Origin: a marine bacterium B5-7
Lineage (GTDB): Bacteria; Pseudomonadota; Gammaproteobacteria; Arenicellales; CAJQKF01
Assembly: GCA_021604525.1 (NCBI GenBank)
Contig: BQJD01000026.1
Coordinates: forward strand, 1-48,768
Reading direction: 5' to 3'
Length of the DNA: 48,768 nucleotides
Positions within the stretch are counted from its first letter, which is position 1; every line of letters starts with the position of its first letter. Positions 34,655 through 43,960 of this stretch are shown here, one piece after another. Under the pieces are notes generated by a model, which was not told the origin of the DNA, did not search any database, and saw only the letters and a list, made by a program, of their open reading frames with translations. The position numbers and the translations under genes are program-made.

Positions 34655-36538
34655 ATGCAAAATCACTATCCCTGGTGGAAGTACCTGATAATCGCCATGG
34701 TTATCATTCCGGGAATTTTCTATGCACTACCCAACCTTTTTGGCGATGACCCAGGTCTGCAAATACGTGGCACACGAGGTAACAATGTCGACAGCGCCTT
34801 CATGGCGCGTATGGAATCGACGCTGAAAGCCGGGTCAATAGAACCAAAATCCGTCGACCTCACCGAAGATACCTTGAAGATAAGGTTTGTGAATGGTGAG
34901 CAGCAGCTAAAGGCACGCGACCTGCTTGCCAGTGAACTGAAGGATCATTACACAGCTGCATTAACGTTGTTGCCCGCTACACCTTCGTGGATGGACAGCA
35001 TCAATGCCCGGCCCATGTATCTCGGTCTGGATCTTCGCGGGGGTGTCCACTTCCTTATGGAAGTGGACATGGACAAAGCGGTCGGGCGTGCGATTGATCG
35101 CTATGTATCCGATATCAAGAACACCTTGCGGGATCAGGGTAATCTGCGTTATCGCGGTGTGCGTCGGCGTGCCGATGGCGGTATTGAAATCCGCATGCGT
35201 GATGTGGCTGATGTTGCCAGGGCAGAAGATATTCTGGAGCGGGAACTGGTCGGTCTGACAATAGCAGAAGGTGGCGATGCCGATACGCTGGTGGCCAATC
35301 TCAAGGAATCTGAGATCAATTCGCTCAAGGAATTCGCGGTCGAGCAAAATATGACCGCATTGCGTAATCGTATTGACGAGTTGGGCGTCGCCGAACCGGT
35401 AGTTCAAAAACAGGGAGATAAACGTATCGTCATCCAGTTGCCCGGTGTCCAGGATACCGCCAAGGCCAAGGAAATTCTTGGCCGCACAGCAACACTTGAA
35501 ATGATGATGGTTGATGAGGAGCACAGCCTCGACAGTGCACTGGCTGGCAACGTGCCGGCGGGCTCTCGAATTTATCGTATGCGCGACGGTCGTCCCATAC
35601 TGCTTCAGCGAAGGGTTATTTATTCCGGTGAAAATATCGTAGACGCAGCCGCCAGTATCGATAACCAAACGGGTGGTGCGGTAGTCAGCATCACACTCGA
35701 TGCAGTAGGTGCGAGAATTAATCAGCGCATTACCGGTGACAATATCGGCAAACGCATGGCAGTGGTCTACATCGAAGCCGTGAGTAATACTCGTGTAGAC
35801 GCCAATGGTAATCCGGTACTGGACAAAGATGGTAATGTGGTTCGTGACCGCAGCAGGATCGAAGAGGTCATCACCGCGCCGGTTATACGTGATCAACTCG
35901 GTCAGCGATTCCAGATCGAGGGACTCGACAGCGTTGACGAAGCGCGTGATCTTTCACTGTTGCTACGAGCCGGTGCACTGGCTGCTCCGGTGGAGATTAT
36001 CGAGGAACGCACCGTTGGTCCGAGTCTTGGTCAGACCAACATCAACCAGGGATTTCTATCGGTTGCAATCGGCTTTACTCTCGTTCTCATATTCATGCTT
36101 GCCTATTATCGGTACTTCGGTTTGTTCGCCGATATTGCATTGGCACTGAATCTGGTACTGCTGATCGCGGTCCTGTCACTGTTCCAGGCAACATTAACCC
36201 TTCCGGGGGTGGCCGGCATCGTACTGACGGTGGGTATGGCGGTGGACGCTAATGTGCTCATATTCGAACGAATACGCGAAGAACTGCGCAATGGAAATTC
36301 TCCCCAGGCAAGCATATTCGCGGGTTATCAACGTGCGCTATCGACAATTGTGGATGCAAATGTGACAACCCTGATCGCTGCTATCGTGTTGTTTAATTTC
36401 GGTACCGGCCCAATAAAAGGTTTTGCTATCACACTAAGTATTGGCATTTTGACCTCCATGTTTACCTCCATCATGATTACACGGGGTTTGGTGAACTTCT
36501 TTTACGGCGGCAAGAAATTGCGCCAACTGAAAATCTGA
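34655..36538 (+). CDS. secD: Protein translocase subunit SecD
   Basis: An RND-superfamily membrane protein that uses the proton gradient to help release exported proteins on the periplasmic side. Of 627 residues, the first helix is near the N-terminus (YLIIAMVIIPGIFYALPN). The large periplasmic P1 domain follows (GLDLRGGVHFLMEVDM, NRIDELGVAEPVVQKQGDKRIVIQLPG). Five helices are at the C-terminus, with GMAVDANVLIFERIREEL, the conserved SecD motif with the functionally important Asp. Length matches E. coli SecD (615). Confidence 0.98.
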   Translation: MQNHYPWWKYLIIAMVIIPGIFYALPNLFGDDPGLQIRGTRGNNVDSAFMARMESTLKAGSIEPKSVDLTEDTLKIRFVNGEQQLKARDLLASELKDHYTAALTLLPATPSWMDSINARPMYLGLDLRGGVHFLMEVDMDKAVGRAIDRYVSDIKNTLRDQGNLRYRGVRRRADGGIEIRMRDVADVARAEDILERELVGLTIAEGGDADTLVANLKESEINSLKEFAVEQNMTALRNRIDELGVAEPVVQKQGDKRIVIQLPGVQDTAKAKEILGRTATLEMMMVDEEHSLDSALAGNVPAGSRIYRMRDGRPILLQRRVIYSGENIVDAAASIDNQTGGAVVSITLDAVGARINQRITGDNIGKRMAVVYIEAVSNTRVDANGNPVLDKDGNVVRDRSRIEEVITAPVIRDQLGQRFQIEGLDSVDEARDLSLLLRAGALAAPVEIIEERTVGPSLGQTNINQGFLSVAIGFTLVLIFMLAYYRYFGLFADIALALNLVLLIAVLSLFQATLTLPGVAGIVLTVGMAVDANVLIFERIREELRNGNSPQASIFAGYQRALSTIVDANVTTLIAAIVLFNFGTGPIKGFAITLSIGILTSMFTSIMITRGLVNFFYGGKKLRQLKI

Positions 36539-36548
36539 GGCGGCAAGC

Positions 36549-37559
36549 GTGAAAATTCTAAAAAAAGAAACACACTTCGATTTCCTCGGACTGCGCAAGC
36601 ACGCGGTTTTAATCTCAAGCGCACTGATATTGGTTGGCTTGATGTCTCTGGTTTTCAGGGGATTGAGCTTCGGGATCGATTTCACTGGGGGTACGCTGGT
36701 CGAGCTCCGTTACGGTGACTCTGTGGAAATTCAGGAGGTGCGCGATAGTTTGACAGATGCGGGTTTCGATGATGCGGTGGTACAGCACTTCGGCACTTCA
36801 CGGGATGTCATGGTTCGCCTACCGGTGACAGTGGAAGGTTCTTCGGCTGAACTCAGCGGGCAAATCACCAACAGCCTTCGCGAAGAAGTTCCGGAAACCC
36901 TGTCCGACAGCCGGGTCGGGTCTTTACAGCAATGTGTCTCTGTCGATCAACCACAAGCGCATGACTGTCAGGTACAGATGATGCGTGTCGAATTTGTCGG
37001 CCCCCAGGTGGGTGACGAATTGGCTGAACAGGGCGGTTTGGCAATGATCTATGCCCTGATCGGAATCCTGATTTACGTTGCATGGAGATTCGAGTGGCGT
37101 TTTGCGCTTGCTTCAGTCATCGCACTGATACATGACGTATTGTTCACACTGGGTGTTTTCTCACTATTCCAGTTGGAGTTTTCACTGCCGGTATTAGCTG
37201 CATTTTTAGCAGTGATTGGATATTCACTGAACGATACGATTGTTGTGTTTGACCGAATTCGAGAAAACTTTCGCAAAATGCGTAAAGGCGATACGGTGAC
37301 GATCATGAATAACTCAATCAATCAGACATTAAGTCGTACAATCCTCACCTCAATGACTACCCTGGTCGTAATTCTTGCATTATTACTGGTAGGCGGTGAG
37401 GCAATTCGTGGGTTTTCCACGGCGCTTTTCATCGGTATTTTAGTGGGTACATATTCATCCATATTCGTCGCCAGTCCAGCAGTGCTGGCACTTGGAATCA
37501 AACGTGAAGACATGTTGCCGGTTCAAAAGGAAGGTGCTGCGCAGGATTCAGCACCTTGA
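36549..37559 (+). CDS. secF: Protein translocase subunit SecF
   Basis: Partner of SecD in the inner membrane. The 336 residues have an N-terminal helix (FRGLSFGIDFTGGTLVELRY follows it), a periplasmic domain, and five C-terminal helices. These hold LAAFLAVIGYSLNDTIVVFDRIREN, the SecF signature, and INQTLSRTILTSMTTLVVILALLL. An unusual feature is a pair of cysteines (QQCVSVDQPQAHDCQV) in the periplasmic domain that may form a disulphide. It lies 10 nt after secD. Confidence 0.97.
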   Translation: MKILKKETHFDFLGLRKHAVLISSALILVGLMSLVFRGLSFGIDFTGGTLVELRYGDSVEIQEVRDSLTDAGFDDAVVQHFGTSRDVMVRLPVTVEGSSAELSGQITNSLREEVPETLSDSRVGSLQQCVSVDQPQAHDCQVQMMRVEFVGPQVGDELAEQGGLAMIYALIGILIYVAWRFEWRFALASVIALIHDVLFTLGVFSLFQLEFSLPVLAAFLAVIGYSLNDTIVVFDRIRENFRKMRKGDTVTIMNNSINQTLSRTILTSMTTLVVILALLLVGGEAIRGFSTALFIGILVGTYSSIFVASPAVLALGIKREDMLPVQKEGAAQDSAP

Positions 37560-37602
37560 GCGAATGATTCGCCGCACCCAAGGCTGATAATTAAGCGCTG
37601 CC

Positions 37603-38118
37603 ATGCACTGTCCGTTTTGTGGCGCTGACGATACCCGGGTAATCGATTCCCGATTAGGTGATGACGGCTCAAGTGTTCGTCGTCGAAGATCCTGCCAGGC
37701 CTGCGGCGAGCGCTTCAATACTTTCGAACGCGCGGAACTTAGTCTGCCCTGGGTCATAAAGAACAATGGTGGTCGCGAACCATTCGACGAGGGAAAGCTG
37801 CGTCGAGGCATGCAACGTGCATTGGAAAAGCGGCCAATTGATACGGAGGCACTTGAGGAGGCAATCGTGCGGATTCTTCGTAAATGTGCCTACGGGGGCG
37901 ATCGGGAAATTTCATCCAAGCAACTGGGCGAATGGATCATGCTGGAGCTTCGTGAGATTGATCATGTGGCTTACGTTCGATTTGCCTCGGTATATCGTCG
38001 ATTTGAAGACGTGGATGCATTCAGTGCCGAAGTAGATCGGCTACGAAGTGGTCAACCGACGGATACCGGTACTCAACTCAGTTTTCTTGAAGCCGAAGCG
38101 CGTAGGCGCAAGCAATAA
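37603..38118 (+). CDS. nrdR: Ribonucleotide reductase transcriptional repressor NrdR
   Basis: NrdR senses ATP/dATP and represses nrd operons at NrdR boxes. The 171 residues begin with the zinc ribbon [17 protein letters not shown]...[17 protein letters not shown] (four cysteines) and continue with the ATP-cone ([37 protein letters not shown]). The C-terminal tail is longer than in E. coli (149). It leads the riboflavin operon, as in many Gammaproteobacteria, and the ribD start lies 2 nt downstream. Confidence 0.97.
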   Translation: MHCPFCGADDTRVIDSRLGDDGSSVRRRRSCQACGERFNTFERAELSLPWVIKNNGGREPFDEGKLRRGMQRALEKRPIDTEALEEAIVRILRKCAYGGDREISSKQLGEWIMLELREIDHVAYVRFASVYRRFEDVDAFSAEVDRLRSGQPTDTGTQLSFLEAEARRRKQ

Positions 38119-38119
38119 C

Positions 38120-39196
38120 GTGTTGGATTCACAGCAACGCCTCATGCGGCGGGCGATTGAACTCGCATCCAATAGCCTTTTCATAAGCGATCCCAACCCG
38201 CGTGTAGGTTGTGTGATCGTCAAAGACGGTCAGATAATCAGCGAAGGCTGGACCCAACTTGCCGGTGGCAATCACGCCGAGATTCATGCGCTGCGAGATC
38301 TCGGCGAGCGAGCCCGTGACGCGGATGTTTATGTGAGTCTGGAGCCGTGTAGCCATACTGGCCAAACGGGTCCATGCACTGAAGCATTGATTGACGCAGG
38401 AGTCAGGCGGGTATTTATGGCAATACTCGATCCAAATCCCAAGGTCTGTGGGAATGGAGTCGAACGGCTGATTAATGCCGGTATTGAAGTTCACGTTGGC
38501 CTTGGTATGGAGCAGGCGCATGCGCTTAATAGAGGATTCATACGTCGCATGACGGGTGGTTTTCCGTGGGTGCGAATGAAGCTTGGCGCCAGTCTCGATG
38601 GGCGTACTGCATTAAAGAACGGCCAAAGTAAATGGATAACGTCGCAGGAGTCGCGAGACGATGTTCAGAAGTGGCGTGCTCGCAGTAGCGCAGTGGTAAC
38701 GGGTATTGACACGGTCATTGCGGACAATCCTTCATTGAATGTTCGTATTGACAACGTCCCCCGTCAACCACTTCGAGTAGTAGTTGACAGTACCGGTAGA
38801 ATAGACCCGCAAGCAAAAATATTCTCGGTTGCCGGTCGCGCCATCGTCGCAACTTGTCGCGATTCAATTGATGGAGTCAAAGAAGTACTAACATTACCGG
38901 CGTATGATGATCGAGTTGATCTGACCGCACTCATGTCAGCTTTGGCAAAATTGAATTGTAACGAGATTTTAATAGAGTCGGGTGCTCGTCTGAGTGGTGC
39001 GTTTATAGCTCAAGGGCTGGTTGACGAATTAGTCATCTATTATTCACCCAAGTTACTGGGTGATAATGCACGTGGTATGTTTGAAATTGGAAACCTGACA
39101 TCGCTCACCGATGCACCACGATTGCGGGTACTTGAGATGAATTCAATCGGTGAGGATATAAGAATCGTTGCTGCGTTCCTCAGGCCGAAGTCGTAG
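38120..39196 (+). CDS. ribD: Bifunctional riboflavin deaminase/reductase RibD
   Basis: Second and third steps of riboflavin synthesis. The N-terminal deaminase holds the zinc site HAEIHAL and PCSHTGQTGPCTEALI. The C-terminal reductase holds MKLGASLDGRTALKNGQSKWITS, VVTGIDTVIADNPSLNVR and LIESGARLSGAFIAQGLVDELVIYYSPKLLG. The start chosen is GTG at 38120, 2 nt after nrdR, giving 358 residues (E. coli 367). The open frame extends back to 38048 inside nrdR, and TTG 38123 or ATG 38144 are alternatives. Confidence 0.94.
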   Translation: MLDSQQRLMRRAIELASNSLFISDPNPRVGCVIVKDGQIISEGWTQLAGGNHAEIHALRDLGERARDADVYVSLEPCSHTGQTGPCTEALIDAGVRRVFMAILDPNPKVCGNGVERLINAGIEVHVGLGMEQAHALNRGFIRRMTGGFPWVRMKLGASLDGRTALKNGQSKWITSQESRDDVQKWRARSSAVVTGIDTVIADNPSLNVRIDNVPRQPLRVVVDSTGRIDPQAKIFSVAGRAIVATCRDSIDGVKEVLTLPAYDDRVDLTALMSALAKLNCNEILIESGARLSGAFIAQGLVDELVIYYSPKLLGDNARGMFEIGNLTSLTDAPRLRVLEMNSIGEDIRIVAAFLRPKS

Positions 39197-39200
39197 ATAC

Positions 39201-39806
39201 ATGTTTACCGGTATTATCGAACAGGTTGGACGTATCGAGTCGATTGAGGATATTGACGGTGATCGCTCGATCAAAGTGAGCGCGTCTGATTTTGGTCATG
39301 TTCAAGTCGGTGACAGCGTGTCGGTAAACGGTGTGTGTCTTACAGCGACGAAGAATCACGGACTGTTGCAATTCGACGTATCGGTTGAAACTCTCTCGCG
39401 TACACTCATAGGTACGTACCAGTCAGGTGACAAGGTCAATCTTGAACACGCATTAACATTGTCAACACCACTTGGTGGGCACTTGGTAAGCGGACATGTC
39501 GACGGAATTGCACGAATCGAATCAATGGAACCGAGTGCACGTTCGGTGGTGTACAGGTTGACTGCGCCAACCGAATTTGCACGATTTATTGTACCCAAAG
39601 GGTCGGTTTGTGTGGACGGTATCAGTCTGACAGTCAACGCGGTTGAAGATACGGATGATGCCGTCTGTTTTGAAGTAAATATCGTTCCACACACGCTATC
39701 AAATACAAACCTTGTCGATCTTGACTGCGGCGCAGCAGTTCATCTTGAAGTCGATCAGGTAGCTCGTTACCTCGACAGAATTTTATCGTTTCGCGAGAAA
39801 CCCTGA
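39201..39806 (+). CDS. ribE: Riboflavin synthase alpha subunit
   Basis: It dismutates two 6,7-dimethyl-8-ribityllumazine molecules to riboflavin. The 201 residues contain two tandem lumazine-binding domains: MFTGIIEQVGRI with SVNGVCLTA in the first, and LGGHLVSGHVDGIARI with CVDGISLTVNAVED in the second. The family start MFTGI fixes the ATG at 39201, 4 nt after ribD. The enzyme's substrate is made by RibH, whose gene is not found in this operon. Confidence 0.97.
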   Translation: MFTGIIEQVGRIESIEDIDGDRSIKVSASDFGHVQVGDSVSVNGVCLTATKNHGLLQFDVSVETLSRTLIGTYQSGDKVNLEHALTLSTPLGGHLVSGHVDGIARIESMEPSARSVVYRLTAPTEFARFIVPKGSVCVDGISLTVNAVEDTDDAVCFEVNIVPHTLSNTNLVDLDCGAAVHLEVDQVARYLDRILSFREKP

Positions 39807-39821
39807 CAGGCACATACAACA

Positions 39822-40949
39822 ATGTCATCTACAAGTATCAATTCTCCGATCAGCTCCATCGAGGAAATTATCGAAGACTATCGCAACGGGAAAATGGTTA
39901 TTCTGGTTGACGATGAAGATCGAGAGAACGAAGGTGATCTGGTCATCGCTGCAGAAGCGACTCGCGCTGAACATATTAATTTTATGGCCTCTCACGGACG
40001 TGGATTGATTTGCCTGACCCTGACTGAAGAACGTTGTCGACGACTTGGTCTGACTCTCATGGTTCAGGATAATAACGCCCGTTACCTGACTAACTTCACA
40101 GTATCAATTGAAGCGGCAGTAGGTGTTACAACTGGCATATCGGCAGCCGATCGCGCGGTAACGGTTGCTGCCGCAGTGGGTCGTGATGCGCAGCCGTCCG
40201 ACATAGTGACCCCAGGCCATATATTCCCGATCATGGCTCAGCCCGGTGGCGTGTTAAATCGTGCCGGACATACTGAAGCAGGTGTTGATCTGGCAAGAAT
40301 CTGTGGTTTCGAACCGGCCAGTGTTATTTGCGAGATACTTAATCCGGACGGCAGCATGGCTCGCCTTGCGGATCTGATCACATATGGGCAGACACACGGC
40401 ATCAAGATTGGCACCATTGCTGACTTGATTCGCTGGCGGCTCACCCATGAGCCGACGGTGACTCGTGTGTCTTCTCACGATGTAACCACTTCACGTGGTC
40501 AATTTCGCGCTTACGTGTATGAAGACTCGGTCGCCAACTCGACGCATCTGGCACTGGCTACTGGTGATATCGTCCGGGATGAGCCAACATTGGTGCGGGT
40601 GCATGTTCACAGTGGTGTATTTGATACCATGATGAATACAATAGAAGACGGCGATAATGACGCCGGACGTGCACTTAATGCGATAATGGAAAACGGATCG
40701 GGCATCCTGGTCTTGCTTGACTACCCAACGAATGGCTCCTACGTTAGTCGCAAGATTGCGGATTTGAAATCTAACAGTTCGGGTGATGCCGAGATTGATG
40801 CAGTCAGCGATCTTCGCATGGTGGGCGCCGGGAGTCAGATACTTGGCGACCTCAATGCTGGTAAGGTCAGAGTGTTAGGGACACCACGTCGTACCCATGC
40901 ACTTTCAGGTTTTAATATCGAGATTGTGGATTATGTTGTTGATTACTGA
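39822..40949 (+). CDS. ribB: DHBP synthase with degenerate GTP cyclohydrolase II domain (RibBX-type)
   Basis: Residues 1 to about 205 are 3,4-dihydroxy-2-butanone-4-phosphate synthase, making the four-carbon precursor of lumazine: ILVDDEDRENEGDLVIAAE, FMASHGRGLICLTL, TPGHIFPI and NRAGHTEAGVDLARICG are intact. Residues 206-375 align only loosely with GTP cyclohydrolase II. The zinc cysteines (CLTGD...RCDCG) and the RQEGRGIG loop are absent, replaced by segments such as SGVFDTMMNTIEDGD and LVLLDYPTNG. The C-terminal half is therefore not a cyclohydrolase, and GTP cyclohydrolase II must be encoded elsewhere. This architecture is known as RibBX. Confidence 0.93.
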   Translation: MSSTSINSPISSIEEIIEDYRNGKMVILVDDEDRENEGDLVIAAEATRAEHINFMASHGRGLICLTLTEERCRRLGLTLMVQDNNARYLTNFTVSIEAAVGVTTGISAADRAVTVAAAVGRDAQPSDIVTPGHIFPIMAQPGGVLNRAGHTEAGVDLARICGFEPASVICEILNPDGSMARLADLITYGQTHGIKIGTIADLIRWRLTHEPTVTRVSSHDVTTSRGQFRAYVYEDSVANSTHLALATGDIVRDEPTLVRVHVHSGVFDTMMNTIEDGDNDAGRALNAIMENGSGILVLLDYPTNGSYVSRKIADLKSNSSGDAEIDAVSDLRMVGAGSQILGDLNAGKVRVLGTPRRTHALSGFNIEIVDYVVDY

Positions 40950-41022
40950 CTTTTTGGTTTTTCCCTGGGTGTTGGAACCAGACACAATATGCAGTTGTGC
41001 TGAAAAGCGGTATATCAAGAAA

Positions 41023-41049
41023 CCTGGGACATTCCTGTAATGTCCCAGG
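41023..41049 (+). promoter_or_regulatory. Hairpin enclosing the nusB start codon
   Basis: CCTGGGACATT and AATGTCCCAGG form a perfect 11-bp stem with a 5-nt loop (CCTGT). The start codon at 41040-41042 is inside the right arm, and the only ribosome-site-like bases, GGGA at 41026-41029, are inside the left arm. Folding of the mRNA would hide both. Confidence 0.7.
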
Positions 41050-41453
41050 GCAGCCGACATCTCGCTCGTAAAACGGCTGTACAGGCTCTGTATCAATGGG
41101 ATCTTACTGAACAAAGCGCCAGCGAAATTGAGTCCCACTTTATCAACGATCACGATTTCGTCGGCGTTGATATGGAATATTTTCATCACTTGGTTCACCA
41201 TGTGCCACTGTATCAAAGGGAAGTAGACAGCCGCCTCACACCACACATCGACCGCGATTTTACCCGCATTGATCCGGTGGAACGCGCAATCCTTCGTATC
41301 GGTGCTTATGAACTTGAGTTCGAGTTGAAAGTACCAACAAAAGTAATAATCGACGAGGCGGTTGAGCTCAGCAAGATGTTCAGTGCCGAACACGGATATC
41401 GTTTCGTTAATGGAGTGCTTGACAAGGTCGCAAAAGATATTCGCGACAACTGA
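41040..41453 (+). CDS. nusB: Transcription antitermination factor NusB
   Basis: NusB binds boxA RNA with S10 (NusE) in rRNA antitermination. The 137 residues show the family core: SRHLARKTAVQALYQWDLTEQS at the start, IDPVERAILRIGAYELEF, VIIDEAVELSKMFSAEHGYRFVNGVLDKVAKDIR at the end. ATG 41040 is the only suitable start and lies inside a strong hairpin without a free ribosome site. It is followed 9 nt later by thiL, the normal order, while ribH, usually just before nusB, is missing. Confidence 0.96.
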   Translation: MSQGSRHLARKTAVQALYQWDLTEQSASEIESHFINDHDFVGVDMEYFHHLVHHVPLYQREVDSRLTPHIDRDFTRIDPVERAILRIGAYELEFELKVPTKVIIDEAVELSKMFSAEHGYRFVNGVLDKVAKDIRDN

Positions 41454-41462
41454 TTTCGATCA

Positions 41463-42437
41463 ATGAACGAATTCGATTTAATCGATCGTTTTTTTCGCTC
41501 GAAAGGCACAATCAGAGACGAGATTCTGATTGGTATTGGTGATGATGCAGCGGTGATCGCACCCTCAGATTCTGCTCTTGTATTGTGCAGTGACACCCTG
41601 GTTTCAGGGGTGCATTTTGCTGATGACGAGCGGGGTAGTGACGTTGGTTATAAATGTCTCGGAGTCAATCTCAGCGATCTTGCCGCGATGGGTGCTGAAC
41701 CTGTTTTTGCACTACTTAATCTGACTTTACCCTCATTCAATGACGAATGGCTTGATGACTTCGTCAAAGGTTTCAATGAATTGGCATGTCGATTTAATGT
41801 TTCCTTGATCGGTGGCGATACAACCCACGGTCCGCTGAGCGTAACAGTACAGGCAGGCGGGAGAGTACCGGTTGAATTACCTGGTCAGATAAGTTTGCTG
41901 CGAAGCAATGCAGATGTCGGTGATGAAATATATATCGGAGGACCTGTCGGCGACGGATTTCTGGGCCTTGAGGTTGCCAGTGGTCGTTATGATTCTGATT
42001 CGACAGATGCGGACTATCTGCTCAATAGATTGCGTCGGCCATTGCCACAGGTTGAACTGGGACTCGCCGTGCGATCAATCGCAGCGTCGGCCATTGATAT
42101 ATCCGATGGCCTAATAGCCGATCTCGGACATATACTGAAGTCCAGCGGATGCCTGGGTGCCAGCCTCGACCTGAACGAGAACTGGTTTTCCAAATCGGCC
42201 AGACGGTATCTGGATCAAGGTGGCGATCCCGTTAAACTGATTTCCGGTGGTGACGATTATATTCTGTGTTTAACCGTGCGTCCGGAAAACGTCGATAAAT
42301 TCCATCAAGCATGTAAACGCATTGATGCAGATGTTCGACGAATCGGTCGAGTGGTGGATTCATCTGGAATTCGCATTACGGATGACAATGATCGATTGAT
42401 TGATGCCAGTCGCTGTGGATACCGTCATTTTGACTGA
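41463..42437 (+). CDS. thiL: Thiamine-monophosphate kinase
   Basis: ThiL phosphorylates thiamine monophosphate to the active cofactor thiamine diphosphate. The 324 residues belong to the PurM-like ATP-binding fold: GIGDDAAVI, VLCSDTLVSGVHF, GYKCLGVNLSDLAAMGAEP, LIGGDTTHGPLSVTVQA and ASAIDISDGLIADLGHI with the Mg-binding aspartates, then SGGDDYILC. Length equals E. coli ThiL (325). It is followed after 138 nt by pgpA. Confidence 0.96.
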   Translation: MNEFDLIDRFFRSKGTIRDEILIGIGDDAAVIAPSDSALVLCSDTLVSGVHFADDERGSDVGYKCLGVNLSDLAAMGAEPVFALLNLTLPSFNDEWLDDFVKGFNELACRFNVSLIGGDTTHGPLSVTVQAGGRVPVELPGQISLLRSNADVGDEIYIGGPVGDGFLGLEVASGRYDSDSTDADYLLNRLRRPLPQVELGLAVRSIAASAIDISDGLIADLGHILKSSGCLGASLDLNENWFSKSARRYLDQGGDPVKLISGGDDYILCLTVRPENVDKFHQACKRIDADVRRIGRVVDSSGIRITDDNDRLIDASRCGYRHFD

Positions 42438-42575
42438 TACAGCTTCATATTCATCTTTCGATTGCGCGCGGTATGTCTGCTGATGATTAAGATATGCCTC
42501 AGCGTACCCGAATAAATCAACGCATTATGTTCGATAGGCAAGCATTCAGTACCACGAATTTGAGCAGGCGTATTA

Positions 42576-43052
42576 ATGAGTGAAAAGCCGATATTTCTTG
42601 ATAGTACCGCCAAGCGCCTGGCACTGGTTTTTGGTGCAGGCTGTGCGCCTGTTATGCCCGGTACGGTTGGAACATTAGCCGCAATCCCATTGTATTTGCT
42701 GATGACTGGAGTTGGCCCAGTCGCCTATCTGATCATCACCATGATGGTGATTGTAATTGGTGTGCTTGCATCAGGCCGTGCTGCTCGAGAACTCAACGTA
42801 CACGATCATCCGGCAATTGTGATAGACGAGGTTGCCGGTTACCTCGTTACCATGGCTTTGGTACCATTTTCCTGGACCGCCCTGGTCCTTGGCTTTATCG
42901 CCTTCAGATTTTTCGATATCGTGAAACCCTGGCCGATTAGCTGGTTCGACCGCAAGGTTCCAGGGGGGGCAGGTATCATGCTGGACGATATTATCGCCGG
43001 GCTTTTTGCCAATCTTGTACTTTGGCTAATTTTAACCTTTGGATCGATATAA
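42576..43052 (+). CDS. pgpA: Phosphatidylglycerophosphatase A
   Basis: An inner-membrane phosphatase that makes phosphatidylglycerol from its phosphate. The 158 residues hold several hydrophobic segments and the family motifs GAGCAPVMPGTVGTLAAIPLY, HDHPAIVIDEVAGYLVTM (conserved acidic residues) and FRFFDIVKPWPISWFDRKVPGGAGIMLDDIIAGL. Its last 21 bases overlap the 3' end of the convergent lytic transglycosylase gene. Confidence 0.95.
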   Translation: MSEKPIFLDSTAKRLALVFGAGCAPVMPGTVGTLAAIPLYLLMTGVGPVAYLIITMMVIVIGVLASGRAARELNVHDHPAIVIDEVAGYLVTMALVPFSWTALVLGFIAFRFFDIVKPWPISWFDRKVPGGAGIMLDDIIAGLFANLVLWLILTFGSI

Positions 43053-43742
43053 CGTTTGCAGGTGAAGCACCTTGCGCACATAGTTTTCAGTTTCAGGATA
43101 AGGTGGAATCCCGTTGTATCGTTTTACTGCCTCGTCGCCAGCGTTGTATGCAGCCAGGGCCAGCGAAGTATCGCGATATCGATCAAGCAATAAGCGTAAA
43201 TGACGACTTCCAGCAAGAAGATTTTGCCAGGGGTCTGTGCGGTCGTTCACTCCATAATATGCAGCGGTTGCCGGCATTAGCTGCATCAGTCCAACCGCGC
43301 CCTTATTAGACATGGCGCCAGCATTAAATGCCGACTCAGCATGAACGACGGCTTTGACCAGCGCGATATCGATCTGATTGATGTCAGAGGCTTCTTGAAT
43401 GAGTTTGTCATAACTTGACGTCAATACTCTGGCTCGTCTGGCTTTCGCGGGGCTTGTGTCGGTCGGGGACGAATCTGCTATTGAATACTGTTTGGTTAAT
43501 GTATATCCGGTGCCAGTTTGTGGTCGATTGGTTATCAGAACCAGGCCATCCGGATCCTTATATACATAGATACCCGCAGCGTGAGCTGGATTATCTGGCA
43601 GCAATAAACTTGATATGACGAATGCAACCGCCACATAAAGAGTGATCAGGTGCGTGGATCCTGATATCAGTAAGTGGTGTTCGGAACGGCCGAATGTAGC
43701 AAATTGTTGAATCGATGACTTAAGTGCTTTCATATAACTCAT
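43032..43742 (-). CDS. Lytic transglycosylase (SLT domain) with DUF4124-like N-terminus
   Basis: An exported enzyme that cleaves peptidoglycan between MurNAc and GlcNAc, forming 1,6-anhydro ends. Of 236 residues, about 31-56 are a hydrophobic export segment after a long cytoplasmic start. GIYVYKDPDGLVLITNRPQ resembles DUF4124, common on cell-wall enzymes. The SLT domain holds ALVKAVVHAESAFNAGAMSNKGAVGLMQLMPATA with catalytic Glu136, NLLAGSRHLRLLLDRY and ALAAYNAGDEAVKRYNGIPPYPET. A later start nearer the signal is possible. It is convergent with pgpA, overlapping it by 21 bases, and divergent from dsbC. Confidence 0.93.
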   Translation of the reverse strand: MSYMKALKSSIQQFATFGRSEHHLLISGSTHLITLYVAVAFVISSLLLPDNPAHAAGIYVYKDPDGLVLITNRPQTGTGYTLTKQYSIADSSPTDTSPAKARRARVLTSSYDKLIQEASDINQIDIALVKAVVHAESAFNAGAMSNKGAVGLMQLMPATAAYYGVNDRTDPWQNLLAGSRHLRLLLDRYRDTSLALAAYNAGDEAVKRYNGIPPYPETENYVRKVLHLQTLYRSKG

Positions 43743-43960
43743 GGTGCTTCCTGCTGCTGATAATCGTCCGGTAACATCTCAAATTGTCGGTATTGTGGCA
43801 CTTCAAACGGCTGATCATTACAATATCGGCATGTCATGAAGGCCCGATTGGGTATGCTGCAATCAATCACTCGTCGCACTGCGAATTTTCACTCATCGTT
43901 GTTGTCGAATCCAGACAGGATTTACCTTTTCACCAAGTCATTCAGAACCTGAGAATTACC

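Noticed and set aside
34961-35896. 311-codon minus-strand frame inside secD
   Set aside because: Antisense shadow of the SecD periplasmic domain, which is unmistakable in the sense frame.
40949-41040. FMN riboswitch or other aptamer in the ribBX-nusB gap
   Set aside because: The conserved RFN core elements are not present; only the start-codon hairpin is seen.
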